This document shows, piece by piece, positions 1-12,125 of a stretch of DNA of 64,000 bases. Source of the DNA: Diphasiastrum complanatum (lineage: Eukaryota > Streptophyta > Lycopodiopsida > Lycopodiales > Lycopodiaceae); assembly GCA_029204225.1 (NCBI GenBank), contig CM055094.1, positions 66,796,536 to 66,860,535 on the forward strand. The letters are read 5' to 3'. The notes under the pieces are model-generated. The model was not told where the DNA came from. It saw nothing but the letters and a program-made list of their open reading frames with translations, and did not search any database. The stretch's first letter is position 1. The number at the start of each line of letters is the position of its first letter. A program made the translations under genes and the position numbers.

Positions 1-809
1 GACACATAGGTTTTAAGATGAAGACCATGCAAGTGGTGAAAGCATCAAAAGACTTCCCACAATTTTGGAGGAAGAAGATGAAGAAGATGCTCCACAAGAT
101 GATGCACGTGAAGACGAGAGTCGAGAGGGCGAGTATGAAAGGACACCACCTATTCAAGAGCTTGGGGGGAGGTACTTGCCAATAGGAGCAATAAAGGAGA
201 AACCGGTTGGAAGTAAGAGACATTACTTAGACACTCCTTGGGATACATAATATCCACGTAGTGTATCACCTGAATCTAAGATACCAAAATGGTATGAAAA
301 GATCATGAAGGATGCAAAGCTAAATCAACCAGGATCTAGCACACAAGGAGAAGTGAGAAGATCAACGCCGGAAAGGAATTCTCTTGATCGTTATCATGTG
401 GACTATGCCCTAATGAGTGACATTTTGAAGTGTCGAGAGCCATCAACCTTTGATGAAGCAAAAGATCACAAAGAGTGGAAAAGGGCAATGGAGGAGGAGA
501 TAGAATCCATCAACAGGCATGATACATGGGAGTTGGTTGATCCACCACTTGGAAATAAACCCACTGACAACAAATGGGTGTTTAGAACAAAGTTTCATGC
601 GGATGGCACGATAGCAAAGCATAAGGCATGCCTAGTAATGAAGGGTTATGAGCAAAACAAAGGAATTGACTATGAAGAGACATTGTTGCCTTAGCATCTC
701 ATTTTGGGTGGAAGATCCATCAAATGGATGTGAAGTCCGCATTTTTGAATGGTGACTTAGAGGAAGAAGCTTACATGGTCCAACTGTAGGGCTTCATGGC
801 AAAAGAGCA
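1..809 (+). pseudogene. Copia pol remnant, integrase C-terminus to early reverse transcriptase (copy 1)
   Basis: The plus strand encodes pieces of a Ty1/Copia polyprotein. An acidic linker downstream of integrase lies at about 65-250. The conserved start of the Copia reverse transcriptase follows at 305-694, with the DNKWVFRTK and KGYEQNKGIDYEET motifs. Beyond it comes the QMDVKSAFLNGDLEEE block at about 717-770, in another frame. A base loss relative to the sister copy near 685 shifts the frame, an in-frame TAA at 248-250 breaks the linker, and the RT block between EETFA and ALASHFGW is missing in both copies. The RT stops after MAKEQ, where unrelated CACTA-side sequence begins. It runs off the left edge of the window. 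It is dead and homologous to 25585-26395. Confidence 0.85.
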
Positions 810-1157
810 AGACATATATCCTACTGTACAGTCAATTGTTGCAAGAGCTTCATTCCAATTGACAGTATCTGTTTGTTGATAGACAATTATAAATATTTTT
901 TATAATAGATTGTTAGAATTATTTAAGACAATGTATGTGTGTTTGAGAGGATGTGTATGTGTTTTGAAATTTGCATTGATCTATAATTTTGGTTAATAGA
1001 GAAATAGATATAGATAGTACTGGGTAGTAATAGATTGTTAAAGCTATAATGTGTGTGTGTGTTTAACATTTTGCATTGATTTAAAATTTAGATAAATACA
1101 TAGTCTATGGTAGTAATAGATTGTTAGATTTATATTTATTTTGGACTAAGAATAATA

Positions 1158-1160
<3 letters not shown>

Positions 1161-1207
<47 letters not shown>
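1161..1207. repeat. (GA)n microsatellite, about 47 bp
   Basis: Uninterrupted GA dinucleotides. The homologous tract in copy 2 (26747-26835) is about twice as long. Confidence 0.97.
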
Positions 1208-1214
<7 letters not shown>

Positions 1215-1287
1215 TTATGCATTAGTTTAGGGTATTTAAGAGTGACAGATAAATAAATAGTGTTTGATAGAATTTATATTGGATTTT

Positions 1288-1288
<1 letters not shown>

Positions 1289-1320
<32 letters not shown>

Positions 1321-1340
1321 TGTGTGTGTGAGTGTGTTTT
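1289..1340. repeat. (AG)n/(TG)n compound microsatellite
   Basis: About 30 bp of AG dinucleotides followed by TG dinucleotides. The homologous tract in copy 2 (26919-27009) has about 90 bp of AG and almost no TG. Confidence 0.95.
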
Positions 1341-2014
1341 GATTAAGATTTATAGTAGTAGATGACTAGATAGTGTTTGATGGTAATTGTATGTTTGAAT
1401 TTGCTTATAATAATGGTTCAATTGTGTAATATAGTGTTATTTTTTAATCGCTTGTGCATGTGACAAAAATATTCAAAAAAAAGAGAGCAAGCGTTTAAAG
1501 AGCAAGCAATTGCACGTTTGTACTTAAGCTTCGAGTGAGTTTACCGGTAAGTTTGTGTTATTTCAATTTGTTTTATTATTAGAATACATTATCTAAGATA
1601 GTAAGAAATTAAATGTAATTCATAATTTTCATTTTGTTCAAAGCAATATCGTATTTTATCGCATACACTAGTAATTAATTAATATGCAAAGGTGAAATGT
1701 AGATAATTAAAATCCCCAATCCTAGGAAGGTGTGTATCCCTTACTTTTCTCCCACTAAAGACGAGGTTCTAACCTTCCCAACTTGCATGGAAAAACCTAC
1801 ACGTCGCATGGAGGAAATATGTGGTGACATTCTGAAATAGGACATAACCGTAAGGTTTGGGTATTGTAATTATCACATTCAACTCTATCTATAAAAATAT
1901 ACATAAAAAATATTGCGATGAATTTAAAAAAAAGAATGATAGATAATCATAGATCATTCTCATCATTTACATCATTTTCGTCATCACACAAGTCTTGACA
2001 CTCATCTGAATCTT

Positions 2015-2819
2015 TCATAAATTTTCGATCGTGTCTCTTTGATGATGTGAGTTACCCTCATATTCAATCTCCTTTTCTTGTAACTCTATCTCATCCAAAC
2101 GTGGGGGCCTCAAATTACCTCCAATTTGGTCTTGTATGATCATAGGAATCTCATCATTTTCATTTGTACCTTCTTCTCCCATCATTTTGACATCATTTGG
2201 AGTTTGGATGAGTGGTTCAGATTCTTCCAAAACGTCGCCAAAATTGGGTGGTGGTTCGTCGTGTGTATCCAATTCAACAATATGTTTTCCTTCAAACAAG
2301 CGTCGTTTTCTTGCATTAAGTTGGATCACATACCACCATGTTGGGTCTATTCGATCTGGATGAATATAATCTGCCAAAGAATTAAAAAAAATTAAGTTAG
2401 TCTTATAAGATTGATACATAAATAATTGGATTGCGAATATTAATGGCATTGAAATTTTAGAGTCTCACTTGTTCGCAATGTCGTGGCAATACTAAAGTGT
2501 CATGAGAGTCCATCGATATATATTTTGTTGATTCGATTTGAAAAAACTTTGAGTTATCATTTCTAATCGTGGCGTTGCTTTCACGATAGATGACCTTAAA
2601 CCATTTTACGTCAAAAATAAAGTATTTGTCGCTAGTCTCATAATCGACTTCATAAATATGTTGCAATGTGCCGACATAGTCTAGGTCGTCCGAAATGACA
2701 TTAGGGTTCCTCGCACTAGAACGACTCTCTTGTTGAAAGTTGGCCATTATACCACAATCATATGTACGTCGCTTGTTGTCAACTCTCTCAACACGATAAT
2801 GGTGTCCATATGCCCACAT
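2015..2819 (-). pseudogene. CACTA transposase C-terminal exons with DUF4216-like domain (copy 1)
   Basis: Two adjacent minus-strand reading frames, 2457-2819 and 2015-2449, form the DUF4216-type domain that follows Tnp2 in plant CACTA elements. The first has the typical RVDNKRRTYDCGIMANFQQE and YVGTLQHIYEVDY blocks and ends in FDVKWFKV and VLPRHCEQ. The second gives DPTWWYVIQLNARKRR and then an acidic tail. An intron probably separates them: a GTGAGA donor follows CEQ near 2468 and a TTTGGCAG acceptor lies near 2371. That pair does not leave the frames in register, so the junction is not resolved. Copy 2 has a stop at the CEQ codon where this copy reads Gln. The function is inferred only from family membership, and the domain has no known activity. 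Confidence 0.75.
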
Positions 2820-2963
2820 GGTAGTGTATGATGTATACTAAAACACAAAAAAACAAAAACAAATGTGTGTAATTAGAAATGCTATTCATATATTGAATAC
2901 AAAAACAAAACTTCACATAAACAATATTACACTAACCTTCCATCCACATCCCCGAACAAATTC

Positions 2964-3350
2964 TCATTCTAATTTGGTCACTTCTTCTCTGTTTTTGGAT
3001 GCTTTTAGCATCGTATCAAAAACCCATTCATGAGAGCATTTTGAAGGTAAAGGCTCCAAAGGTTCGTCATTCTTCAACGCCCTTCCTCTTCTTCGATTGA
3101 TATTTCTTCTTCGTTTCAATATTATGTTTCTTTCCTTTTTGGCTTCTTCATACCTTAAAATCCACTTTTCCATTTGTCCACAATTATATAATATGAATGT
3201 GTCAATTTTCTCTTTTAATTGAGGTGAAAGTCTTTTTTGCACACCATTTTCTTGTGGTACCTCACCCTTAACACGTTCATCTTCTTCTTCACACCACATT
3301 TTTGGACTTGTAGGATGCAATTGTGAGATTATTTTGGTGATATAAAACAA
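2964..3350 (-). pseudogene. CACTA transposase linker exon, basic coiled region (copy 1)
   Basis: A 128-codon minus-strand frame lies between the DUF4218 and DUF4216 pieces, in the position where Tnp2 proteins carry a variable linker. It has a long charged helix-like stretch (LRYEEAKKERNIILKRRR) and the sequence EKIDTFILYNCGQMEKW, which resembles the segment following DUF4218 in CACTA transposases. It is almost identical to 28673-29059. It is probably one exon of the same gene. No catalytic motif is present. Confidence 0.6.
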
Positions 3351-3365
3351 AGATTCCTGTACAAG

Positions 3366-4464
3366 CTAACTTTCTACAATGCTACCTTCTGGCCTCACAA
3401 AGCCCTTCAAAACTTTCATGAAGCGCTCAAGGTAGAACATCCATCTCGTGTGCACAGGTCCTGCAATTGATACTTCTTCGACCAGATGCACTAGAAGATG
3501 AACTTGTATATCCAAAAAGGAAGTTGGAAAATCTCTATCCAACAAATATACCATTTCGATCATTTGGATTTTCATGGAATCCAATTCACTATTTTTTATT
3601 TCTTTTGAGGAAATCCACCTGCAAGATTGATAGTACATTAGATTTTTTAACACATAAAAAATTTGAAATATTACATATTTATACAAGTGCTTAAAAAAAT
3701 ATACAAACATAATCATCGATGATAAATTGTAAAGCGTATTTCGTACGTCATCATTGAAGAGACCTCGAATAGAAAGTGGAAGTATGAATTGCAACATCTT
3801 ATGCCAATCATGTGATTTCAATCCACTTAATTTACCATCTTTGGTAAATGACTTGCATAAAGAATGTGCATAGCCTGTTGGAGTTCTCATTTGTTTTATG
3901 ACATGTTTAACATATGAGAGTTGCTCTTTTGTAAGAATCCATGACACGCTAGGTAGAATCTCATCTCCACCTTCGGTGTATTGAATCCAATAGGGTCTTT
4001 TCACATCGGCCGCTTGTAGATCTTTACGAGTTGTGGAGTTGTCTTTTATGCCAATGATGTGGTTCCATAAGGATTCACCGACGTTTTTGAATATGTGCAT
4101 AGGATCCAATAGATGGTTTATCAATAAATTCCTCCAATAGGGTACTTTATGAAAAATAGACAACCGTTTCATACCATCAATGGATTCATTCCATGAATAA
4201 TTAACGACATGATGTTTAAGCCATTCACCATGCCATTCCGCTACTCCCATGCGTGGGGGTGGTGGTGTAATTAGGGGATTATCTTCTCGTCCTCCATAAA
4301 ATCGCCTATTCAACCTTCAAAAAGGATGATCAGGCGGCAAGTATTTGCGATGATTTTCGTACACCATTTTTTTTAACATATTTGTGCTATGTCGACCCTC
4401 CAAAAGTGGTCCACAAATATAACATGCATTGTAACCCGATGTGGTTAAACCTGCATGTAGCTTA
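3366..4464 (-). pseudogene. Tnp2 CACTA transposase, C-terminal half with DUF4218 (copy 1)
   Basis: The minus strand encodes the second half of a Transposase_21/Tnp2 protein. From 4464 down there is SGYNACYICGPLLEGRHS, then an in-frame TGA (near 4319), then NRRFYGG, LLINHLLDPMHIFKNVGESL (the conserved MHI.KN block), DVKRPYW and LKSHDWHKMLQFILP, which opens DUF4218. The DUF4218 end (LDIQVHLLVHLVEEV, HTRWMFYLERFMK, RPEGSI) follows an unspliced intron of about 95 bp at roughly 3619-3715 with a TTGCAG acceptor. The TGA is shared with copy 2. The N-terminal half is missing because of the break at 4464. It cannot encode an active transposase. Confidence 0.82.
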
Positions 4465-5961
4465 ATTTCCAATAGTCCCTCTTAAGGTCACAGTTGGTTC
4501 CTTGATAGTCTTCGTCAAATTTAGCAAGTTAAAAACCTTTTGTTGCTTGATCTTGGGAAGAGCTTTGGTGAATATGTCTGCAACCCTTTACGTTGTGCAA
4601 AAGTATTTCCTAATGAAATGATATTGGATTTCAATGTGCTTTGACTTGCCATAAAATCTGGGATTCAGAGACAATGAAATATAGCTGATATTGTCACACA
4701 TAATGGTGGTAGCATTAAACTGAGTATGATGCAGATCATGAAGTAGTAGTCTGATCCATATAGCTTCTTTTGAAGCTTGGCATGCTGCGATGTACTCTGC
4801 TTCCGTTGAAGATAATGCTACTGATTTCTGCTTTCTGCTTTCTGCTTTCTAGAGTTCCACGAGATTTGTCCCCCTGCCAGAAAGAAGCAAACCCAAAACT
4901 GGATTTTCTGGTTGAGGCATTTCCTCCCCAATCTGAGTCGGAGTAGCCTTGAAGGACCAATGGATTGACAACATTTCCATCATAGCATAAAATGTGATTA
5001 AACTTGAATGTACTTCATCACTCTCTTTAATGCTTTCCAATGGGAGATCATGGGATTAGACATGTATTGACTGAATGTGCTAACAATATATGCCAAATAT
5101 GGTTTGGTGCACAACATGGCATACATTAAAGATCCTATAAGTGAATGATAAGGGTACTTTGCTAAGTCGAGTACTTCACTTTCGGAATCCGCACAAGATG
5201 GTTTAGTCAATACTATGCTTGGATACATTGGTGTGTCAATCGGTTTGCAATCAGACATATGAAACTTTTCTAGAATGTTTTCTAGATATTTTTGATGACT
5301 GAGATAAATCTTCTTATGTGATCTATCTCTAGTGATGTGTATTCCTAATAATAAATGAGTAGTGCCTAGATCAGTCATGTCAAATTCTTTTGACAGATCG
5401 CTCTTAGTAGTGTGCAGTAAGAAAGTGTCGTTAGACAAAATAAATGCATTATCTACATATAAAGCTATGTGAACTGAATTGACGCCTATGTATTTAGAAT
5501 AAACGTTACAATCAACGGAATTGTTCGCAAAACCTAACTGAATGAGATAAGCGTTGATCCTTTCGAGCCAAGCCCTTGTGGCTTGTTTCAAGCCATAAAT
5601 TGCTTTGTGCAGCTTGCACACCTTGTGCTCTTGGCCTTTGACTTTGAATCCTTCCGGTTGGAAGGTGTACAGCTCCTCTTTGACGTAGCCATTGAGAAAG
5701 GCTATTCTGACATCCATTTTATGCATTTCGAGGTCTTCCGCCACTGCTAACGCAATCAGAGTCTTGATTGACTGCATTTTGACAACAAGATTGAAAATTT
5801 ATTGATAATATACTCCTTGGACTCGAGTCAATCCTTTTGCCACTAGCCGTGCTTTCCATTTTGCGACAGAACCATAGAAGTTAATCTTCTTCTTGAATAT
5901 CCACTTGGTATCAATAACTCTCTTGTGAGTGGGATGTCCTCTGTCTAAGACTACTCAATGC
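4465..5961 (-). pseudogene. Copia reverse transcriptase/RNase H remnant with 3' LTR edge
   Basis: The minus strand carries a degenerate Copia pol tail. RT motifs run from about 5930 down: TKWIFKKK and KARLVAKG, then an intact 259-codon frame (4998-5777) with HKMDVRIAFLNG, YGLKQATRAW, a decayed catalytic box ALYVDNAF (normally YVDD) and GSLMYAM. RNase H follows in shifted frames (SDSDWGG near 4940, EAEYIAA-like near 4790). A purine tract near 4480-4490 precedes what looks like the first 20 bp of an LTR, cut off at 4464. The 5' side is interrupted at 5961 by insertion of the 5962-12120 Copia. It is inactive and older than that insertion. Confidence 0.8.
5957..5961. repeat. Target-site duplication AATGC, left
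   Basis: The five bases preceding the TGTTAAAA start of the LTR are repeated at 12121-12125, as expected for Copia integration. Confidence 0.75.
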
Positions 5962-6643
5962 TGTTAAAAATTCACAATTCTAGCTTGACTAGTTTTGGTC
6001 ATGTGACTTGTAAATAGTTAGATGGTCATGATGTGGCTTGTCACACGTGCCAAATAGCATAGGATTCCATTCATAAGGATGTTCTCAAGTAGACCTAAGT
6101 GTTAGAACCTTTGGAATGAGTCCAAATTATGCTTAGATACAAGGGAGAAAAAATAGGAGCTATTTTTGGTAATTTTTGCATTGTTGAGGGATCTCCAAGA
6201 TTCCAACCCTAACTTGGTAGGGATGAAAGATCCACCAAAATTAGCATTAGGGATAGGTTTAGGGCTACTCATACCTGCACAAAACCGTGATGGATCATGT
6301 ATATATAGGTGATGATATCTCACCAAAATCAATCAAGCAATTTCATGTTTTTTCTCTCATAATGGTGCAATTGCTCTCTATGTTCATAATTGTTTGAGTA
6401 CTTGTGATTACTAATGATTATAGGATTGAATGTAGGTCTGGTGTACAGTACTCAGACTGTGGGAGGCCGTACTTTCACACGTGTGAAGCCTTCTTCAAGG
6501 ATTTGGGCCATTTAGTGAGGTTCAAGCATAGATTTTTGATGGATTTTGATGGTTCAACTTGTGCTAATCTTATGAAATCATAATTTATTGTTTCCCTCAT
6601 CATTTCAAGTGTTTTAGGATCCTTATTTGCTGTAATTTTTACT
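5962..6643 (+). repeat. 5' LTR of the 5962-12120 Copia
   Basis: It begins TGTTAAAAATTC and is followed directly by the PBS. A TATATATAG box at 6300-6308 is a likely core promoter. A palindrome TTCACACGTGTGAAGCC with a CACGTG core lies at 6474-6490, downstream of the box. An antisense 76-codon frame (6102-6332) is present in all LTR copies but is probably incidental. Confidence 0.92.
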
Positions 6644-6656
6644 TGGTATCAGAGCC
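6644..6656 (+). other. Primer binding site (initiator Met-tRNA type)
   Basis: TGGTATCAGAGCC directly after the 5' LTR matches the PBS used by many plant Copia elements, complementary to the 3' end of initiator tRNA-Met. Confidence 0.9.
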
Positions 6657-7454
6657 TAAAGGTTGAAATGAGCTAAATCCTTGGTTTTCATTCAATTTGA
6701 TCACAATTTTTGATCTAAATCTTGTGTAGATTGGATCTTAGCATCTAGTATTGATTCTAGAACTCAAAGTGAGTCAAATACATTGGAGATTGGTGTTGTG
6801 TGACTTCATTTGCAGGTGTTTAGGTGTCTAAAACCAGAGGCAAAGTTGAATTCAATTCACATTACCAAGATAGCAAGTTTTGCTTGCTCCAAGCATTGAT
6901 TTCTAAGCGAGTTTTGGAGGTGTTTTCATAGAGGAGGCTTTCTAGCATTCAAGGAGAGGGAATATCAGAGTTTTGGGGACTCTTCAAGGCTGTTCTAAGG
7001 TGTAGTAGGCACCTCCTAAAGTGATTTAGGTTCAGTCCAACCATTGCTTGACTTGTGCACCAAATTAGATCAATTTTATATCAATTTTGATCATTTTTTG
7101 CTTGTGATTGGATAGTAGATTGTGTTGCATCCTCATTAAGTTCCATTTAGCTCTTTTACAAGTGATTTTGGAAGTATATTAGGTTTCTGAAATTCACTCT
7201 TGATCAGATCATTTGGAAGCTTTAATGTTCTTTATAGAAAGAGGGGCAATTCTACTAGTATTGTCTACTTCAATCAAGCAAGTGCATTGTTTCTAGTATT
7301 CTATGATTTGATTTTGTTAGAGATCATTCTTAGATCTTTATAGGAAGTCTATTACTGATCTTTTCAGGTCCCTAAGAAGTGGGATAAGATAGACCTTCAA
7401 TCAAATCAATAGAAGTAACCTTCATTTGTGTCAAGTCCTTGATTAGGAGACTAG
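6657..7454 (+). other. Untranslated leader of the 5962-12120 Copia
   Basis: About 800 bp between the PBS and the gag ATG has no long open frame. It would hold the packaging signal by analogy with other Copia elements. It is nearly identical to 52815-53612 in reverse complement. Confidence 0.7.
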
Positions 7455-10400
7455 ATGGCATCTATAAATGCATATCTTTTGGATACTAATGAAAGGCTCA
7501 ACAAAACTAACTATTCCATATGGAAAGTTAGAATGGAATCTATCATGATCATGCAAGATCTGATGGAAATTGTAAATGGTAAGGAGGGTGAACCTATTCA
7601 TCCTCAAGAAAAAGCCAAATACATCAAGAGGTGCAATGTTGCACTACATTGCATAAAAATGAATGTTGCAAATGAACTCTTAAGAGAGGTAGGAGATTGC
7701 ACTTCAGCTCAAGATGCTTGGGAGACTTTGCAAAAGGTCTATGAATCCAAGAACCAAACTAGAATGTTAGCTTTAAAGAATCAAATCTATAGAAACTATC
7801 AAAAGAAAGGAGAGAGTGCACATACTTTTGTCCTAAGAGTAAAGGAATTGAACAAAGAGCTAGCCTTTATAGGTGACCCTATCAAGGATGAAGAGCTTGT
7901 TCAACTCATATTGAATGGACTAAGCTTTGAATTTGACAATTTGGTTCAGGGATATGCAAATATGGGTAAGCTACCCATACTTGAAGAACTCCAAGGCACA
8001 CTCATGGCCGAGGAATCAAGAAGGAGCCAAATGCAAGAGAGGATGGATAGGCTTTCCATCCAAGGTGGAGATGACCAAGCTCTCTTCACCAAAGGCAAAG
8101 GCAAGTCCAAAGGCAAAGGATCAACATTCAAGAAGTCTACAAAGCTTTAGGATCAAGAAGGACCCCCAAAGGCATCTCCATCAACCACCAAAGTCAAGAA
8201 GGACAAATCAAAGGTGAAGTGCTACTATTGTAGCAAGATGGGGCATTATGCCTCGGAATGCTTCAAGAGGAAGCAAGATCAAAGCCAAGACAACATGAGC
8301 AAAGAGGAGGAGGAGGAGAGTTCACATGAGGACTCTCTCATGATGTCCATATTTTCTTCAACAAGCTTCAAAGGAGAAGATCCTTGGTGGATTGACTCGG
8401 GTGCTAGTTCACACATGACTAGTAAAAGGGAGTTTTTCTCTTCTCTCTTATCTTATGATGGACCTATAAAGTCTATCTATACAGCAAATGATGAAGCTTG
8501 TAAGATTGAAGGAGTTGGTAGCATTCCCCTTTGCTTAGGATCTTCCAAAAAGATCAACATAGAAGGTGTTTTGTACATTCCTACAATAACAAAAAATCTA
8601 CTAAGTGTTGGCCAAATGGTAGACAATGGTTTCAATGTTGACTTTGCGTCAAATGAATGTTTCATCAAGAAGAAGGGTAAGATAGTGGCTAAGGGCACTA
8701 GACTTGGCAAACTTTATAAGCTGGATGCATTTGTGGATACTAATGTTGTCATGTTGGCCGAGAAGAGCAAGATATCTACCTTTACTTTATGGCACAAAAG
8801 ACTTGGACATGTCAACTCGGGTTCCATGGAGGCTATGATCAAGGAGGAGTATGCTTTAGGCCTACCAAGGTCTATTGGGAAGGAAGACAAGGTTTGTGGA
8901 GCTTGTGCCTTATCCAAGGCACATAAGAAGGTGTTTCCTAACTCCATCACAAAGTCATCTCATCCTCTTGAACTCATACACTCGGATGTGCACATTGCTA
9001 GCACCAAATCTAATGGAGGTTCATCCATGTTTTTAACCTTCATTGATGACTACTCAAGATATTGTTGGGTGTTCTTACTTTCCTTCAAGTCTCAAGTATT
9101 TGATACTTTTGTAAAGTTCAAGTTGTTTCTGGAAAAGCATCATAATCATAGCATCAAGATTCTTAGAAGTGACAATGGTGGAGAATTCATCTCCAATGAG
9201 TTCAAGGCCTTTTGTGAGGAGGAAGGGATCAAGAAAGAGACTTCTTGTCCTTACACTCCTCAACAAAATGGAGTTGCTGAAAGAAGGAATAGAATATTAT
9301 GTGAATGTTCTAAGGCTTTAAGATTAGATGCTTGTTTGCCCAGATCCTTTTGGGGTGAGTCTCTTGTATGTGCAAACTACTTGATGAATAGGGTGTCTTG
9401 CAAAGCAATTGAAGACAAAACTCCTTATGAGATGTTGTATGGAAAGAAACCCAATCTTAACAACTTGAAAGTTTTTGGGTGTATATGTTACGTGCATGTG
9501 CCATTGGAAACAAGAACCAAGGAGGATCCATCTTCTACAAGAGGGATCATGCTTGGATATGCAAGCTCAAGCAAGTGCTACAAAGTCTATCTCCCATCCT
9601 TGAACAAATTTGTTGTTTCAAGGGATGTCATCTTTGATGAACATCATATGCATATGCTTGAAGAAGGCTCAAGTGCTCCAACAATCAAGAAGAAGATGGC
9701 CGAGGAGCAAGATCTTGGTTTTGAGGAGGAGCTCATGGAGGAGCAAGCACCAAACCCACCTATCACACCAAGGAGATCTTCAAGGGCAAAAGTGGAGCCA
9801 TCAAGGCTCACATATCAAGGCAAAGGACAGCAAGTTGAGGGTATCTCGTCCACTTTTTATGCTTTATCTAGTTTTGAAGAACCGTCTAATGTTGAAGATG
9901 CATTGAACTCCAAAGAATGGTATAAAGCTATGTTGGATGAGTATGATGCCTTGATTGAGAATGAAACTTGGTTGCTTGTTGAGAGACCTCAAAGGAATGT
10001 AATAGGATGCAAGTGGGTCTTCAAGCTTAAGTTGAATGCAAATGGGAGTGTTAACAAACATAAAGCAAGATTAGTTGCAAAAGGTTATGCTCAAGAGAGA
10101 GGGATAGACTATGAGGAAACTTTTGCACCCGTGGCCAAGATGGTCACAATAAGACTAATCATTGCACTTGCATCACATTTTGGATGGATTCTATGTCAAA
10201 TGGATGTCTCTAATGCTTTCTTGAATGGTTTTTTGGAAGAGGATATCTATATGGAGCAGCCACAAGGGTTCATCAAGCATGGAATGGAGAACAAAGTATG
10301 CCATCTCCAAAGAAGCATCTATGGCTTGAAGCAAGCCTCGAGATCTTGGAATTCAAGACTACATTGCTATCTTATTTCACTTTCTTTTGTTCAAAGTGAA

Positions 10401-11423
10401 TATGATCCTACTATTTACATTAAGTTTGATGATGTTGGTATTGTACTTTTACTCATTTATGTAGATGACATCATCATTAGTGGAAATAGTGTTGATGGTA
10501 TTGAAAAAATCAAGATAGATCTATCCTTAGAGTTCAAGATGGTAGATCTAGGGTGTCTTCACTTCATGTTAGGCATAGAAGTACTTAGAGGGTCTGATTT
10601 TATCTTTATAAGTCAAGTAAACTATGCTCAAAGTCTTTTGAAGAAGTTTAAGATGGAAGTATGCAAAAGTGTTGACACACCAATGGAGCAAGATGTAAAA
10701 GTGCCAAATGAAGATGATGAAAGATCCTTCATGGACATCACTTTGTTTAGGCAACTTATAGGTTCCTTAATGTGGATCACTATAACTAGACCAGATCTTA
10801 GCTTCAGTGTATGTAGGTTGAGCCAATCCATGCAAAAGCCATTGAATATCCATTGGAAAAAGGCTAAGAGGATTCTAAGATACATCTCGGGTACATTGGA
10901 TTTTGGGATTCTATATAGAGGAGATGTGATTAACCTTCATGCATTTAGTGATTCAGATTTTGCAGGGGACAAGAGGGATAGGAAATCAACAAGTGCCTAT
11001 TAAACTTTCATAGGAGAAGGTGTGGTTTCATGGCTTTCAAAAAAGCAAGAAACTATATCTCTATCTTCAACTGAGGCCGAGTACAAAGCTTTGACAACCA
11101 CTACAAAGGTGGTACTTTGGATCAAGAGATTATTGGTGGTACTAAAGATCATGGATTCAGAGGAGGCACCAATCATCTACAATGACAATATATCAGCCCA
11201 ACACCTTGCATCTAACCCAATCTTCCATGCAAGATCTAAGCACATTGAGATATGCCATCACTTTGTGAGAGAAATGGTGCAAGCCAAGGAGATTGCTTTG
11301 GAGCATGTTCCAAGAAATGAATGTGTAGCTGATCTACTTACTAAACCACTTCAAAAGAAACCTTTTATGAAGTTCAAATCATCACTTGGAGTGATTAGTA
11401 AAGCAATGATTGAACCAAGCTAG
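7455..11423 (+). pseudogene. Copia gag-pol polyprotein with two nonsense mutations
   Basis: One continuous frame of 1322 codons is interrupted twice. The ATG at 7455 opens gag (UBN2-type capsid). Codon 232 is TAG (8148-8150) where the sister element has GAG. The frame resumes with the CCHC zinc knuckle CYYCSKMGHYASEC, the protease WWIDSGASSHM, integrase HHCC and DD35E (HSDVH, FIDDYSRY, RSDNGGEF, AERRNR), RT with YVDDIIISG, and RNase H. A TAA at 11001-11003 replaces a Ser codon at the RT/RNase H junction. The remaining RNase H (11004-11423) is in frame and ends in ECVADLLTKPL. No frameshift is seen. It cannot make a full polyprotein without readthrough. Confidence 0.95.
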
Positions 11424-11437
11424 ATAGTGAGGAGGAG

Positions 11438-12120
11438 TGTTAAAAATTCACAATTCTAGGTTGACTAGTTTTGGTCATATGACTTGTAAATAGTTAGATG
11501 GTCATGATGTGGCTTGTCACACGTGCCAAATAGCATAGGATTCCATTCATAAGGATGTTCTCAAGTAGACCTAAGTGTTAGAACCTTTGGAATGAGTCCA
11601 AATTATGCTTAGATACAAGGGAGAAAAAATAGGAGCTATTTTTGGTAATTTTTGCATTGTTGAGGGATCTCCAAGATTCCAACCCTAACTTGGTAGGGAT
11701 GAAAGATCCACCAAAATTAGCATTAGGGATGGGTTTAGGGCTACTCATACCTGCCCAAAACCGTGATGGATCATGTATATATAGGTGATGATATCTCACC
11801 AAAATCAATCAAGCAATTTCATGTTTTTTCTCTCATAATGGTGCAATTGCTCTCTATGTTCATAATTGTTTGAGTACTTGTGATTACTAATGATTATAGG
11901 ATTGAATGTAGGTCTGGTGTACAGTACTCAGACTGTGGGAGGCCGTACTTTCACACGTGTGAAGCCTTCTTCAAGGATTTGGGCCATTTAGTGAGGTTCA
12001 AGCATAGATTTTTGATGGATTTTGATGGTTCAACTTGTGCTAATCTTATAAAATCATAATTTATTGTTTCCCTCATCATTTCAAGTGTTTTAGGATCCTT
12101 ATTTGCTGTAATTTTTACAT
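11438..12120 (+). repeat. 3' LTR of the 5962-12120 Copia
   Basis: It is a direct copy of 5962-6643 with a few substitutions (for example GGATAGG to GGATGGG, CTGCACAAA to CTGCCCAAA). The canonical end TTTTTACA falls at 12119. One extra T (12120) lies before the AATGC duplication at 12121-12125. Confidence 0.92.
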
Positions 12121-12125
12121 AATGC

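Larger units (their letters stand above)
810..2014. other. Noncoding flank of the CACTA remnant
   Basis: No open reading frame of interest. The stretch is AT-rich, contains a short hairpin (GTCAATTG near 831 against CAATTGAC near 857), two GA microsatellites and poly-A tracts. It is nearly identical to 26396-27723 apart from microsatellite length and small indels. Confidence 0.6.
810..4464 (-). mobile_element. CACTA/EnSpm-like DNA transposon remnant, copy 1
   Basis: A block on the minus strand carries Tnp2-family transposase pieces (C-terminal half of the catalytic region with DUF4218, a linker and DUF4216), followed by about 1.2 kb of noncoding sequence with two GA microsatellites. The left junction lies within the Copia RT at about 810. 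The right junction at 4464 is abrupt: the sister copy at 25585-30160 continues into the N-terminal half of the transposase, while this copy switches to unrelated Copia sequence. No CACTA-type terminal repeat is visible at either junction, so both ends look truncated. The shared internal TGA (near 4319 here, near 30012 in copy 2) shows that the parent was already defective. Confidence 0.75.
5962..12120 (+). mobile_element. Full-length Copia LTR retrotransposon, 682-bp-LTR family, coding-defective copy
   Basis: Two direct repeats (5962-6643 and 11438-12120) start with TGTTAAAAATTC and end in TTTTTAC(A)T. They flank a PBS, a gag-pol frame and a purine tract (GAGGAGGAG, 11429-11437). The target duplication is AATGC. 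I count about five or six differences between the LTRs, under 1 percent, so insertion was fairly recent. The internal region is nearly identical to the intact sister at 48150-54307, but two single-base nonsense changes break gag-pol. It is inserted in an older Copia fragment. It could still be mobilised in trans, because LTRs, PBS and PPT are present. Confidence 0.93.

Noticed and set aside
810-870. Short GTCAATTG/CAATTGAC hairpin as a CACTA terminal repeat
   Set aside because: It is a local hairpin only; no matching inverted partner at the other side of the element and no CACTA-like tip.
6102-6332. 76-codon antisense frame conserved in all four 682-bp LTRs (also 11578-11808, 48461-48691, 53937-54167)
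   Set aside because: The LTRs are nearly identical by recent descent, so preservation says nothing about coding; it lies antisense to the element and matches no family.
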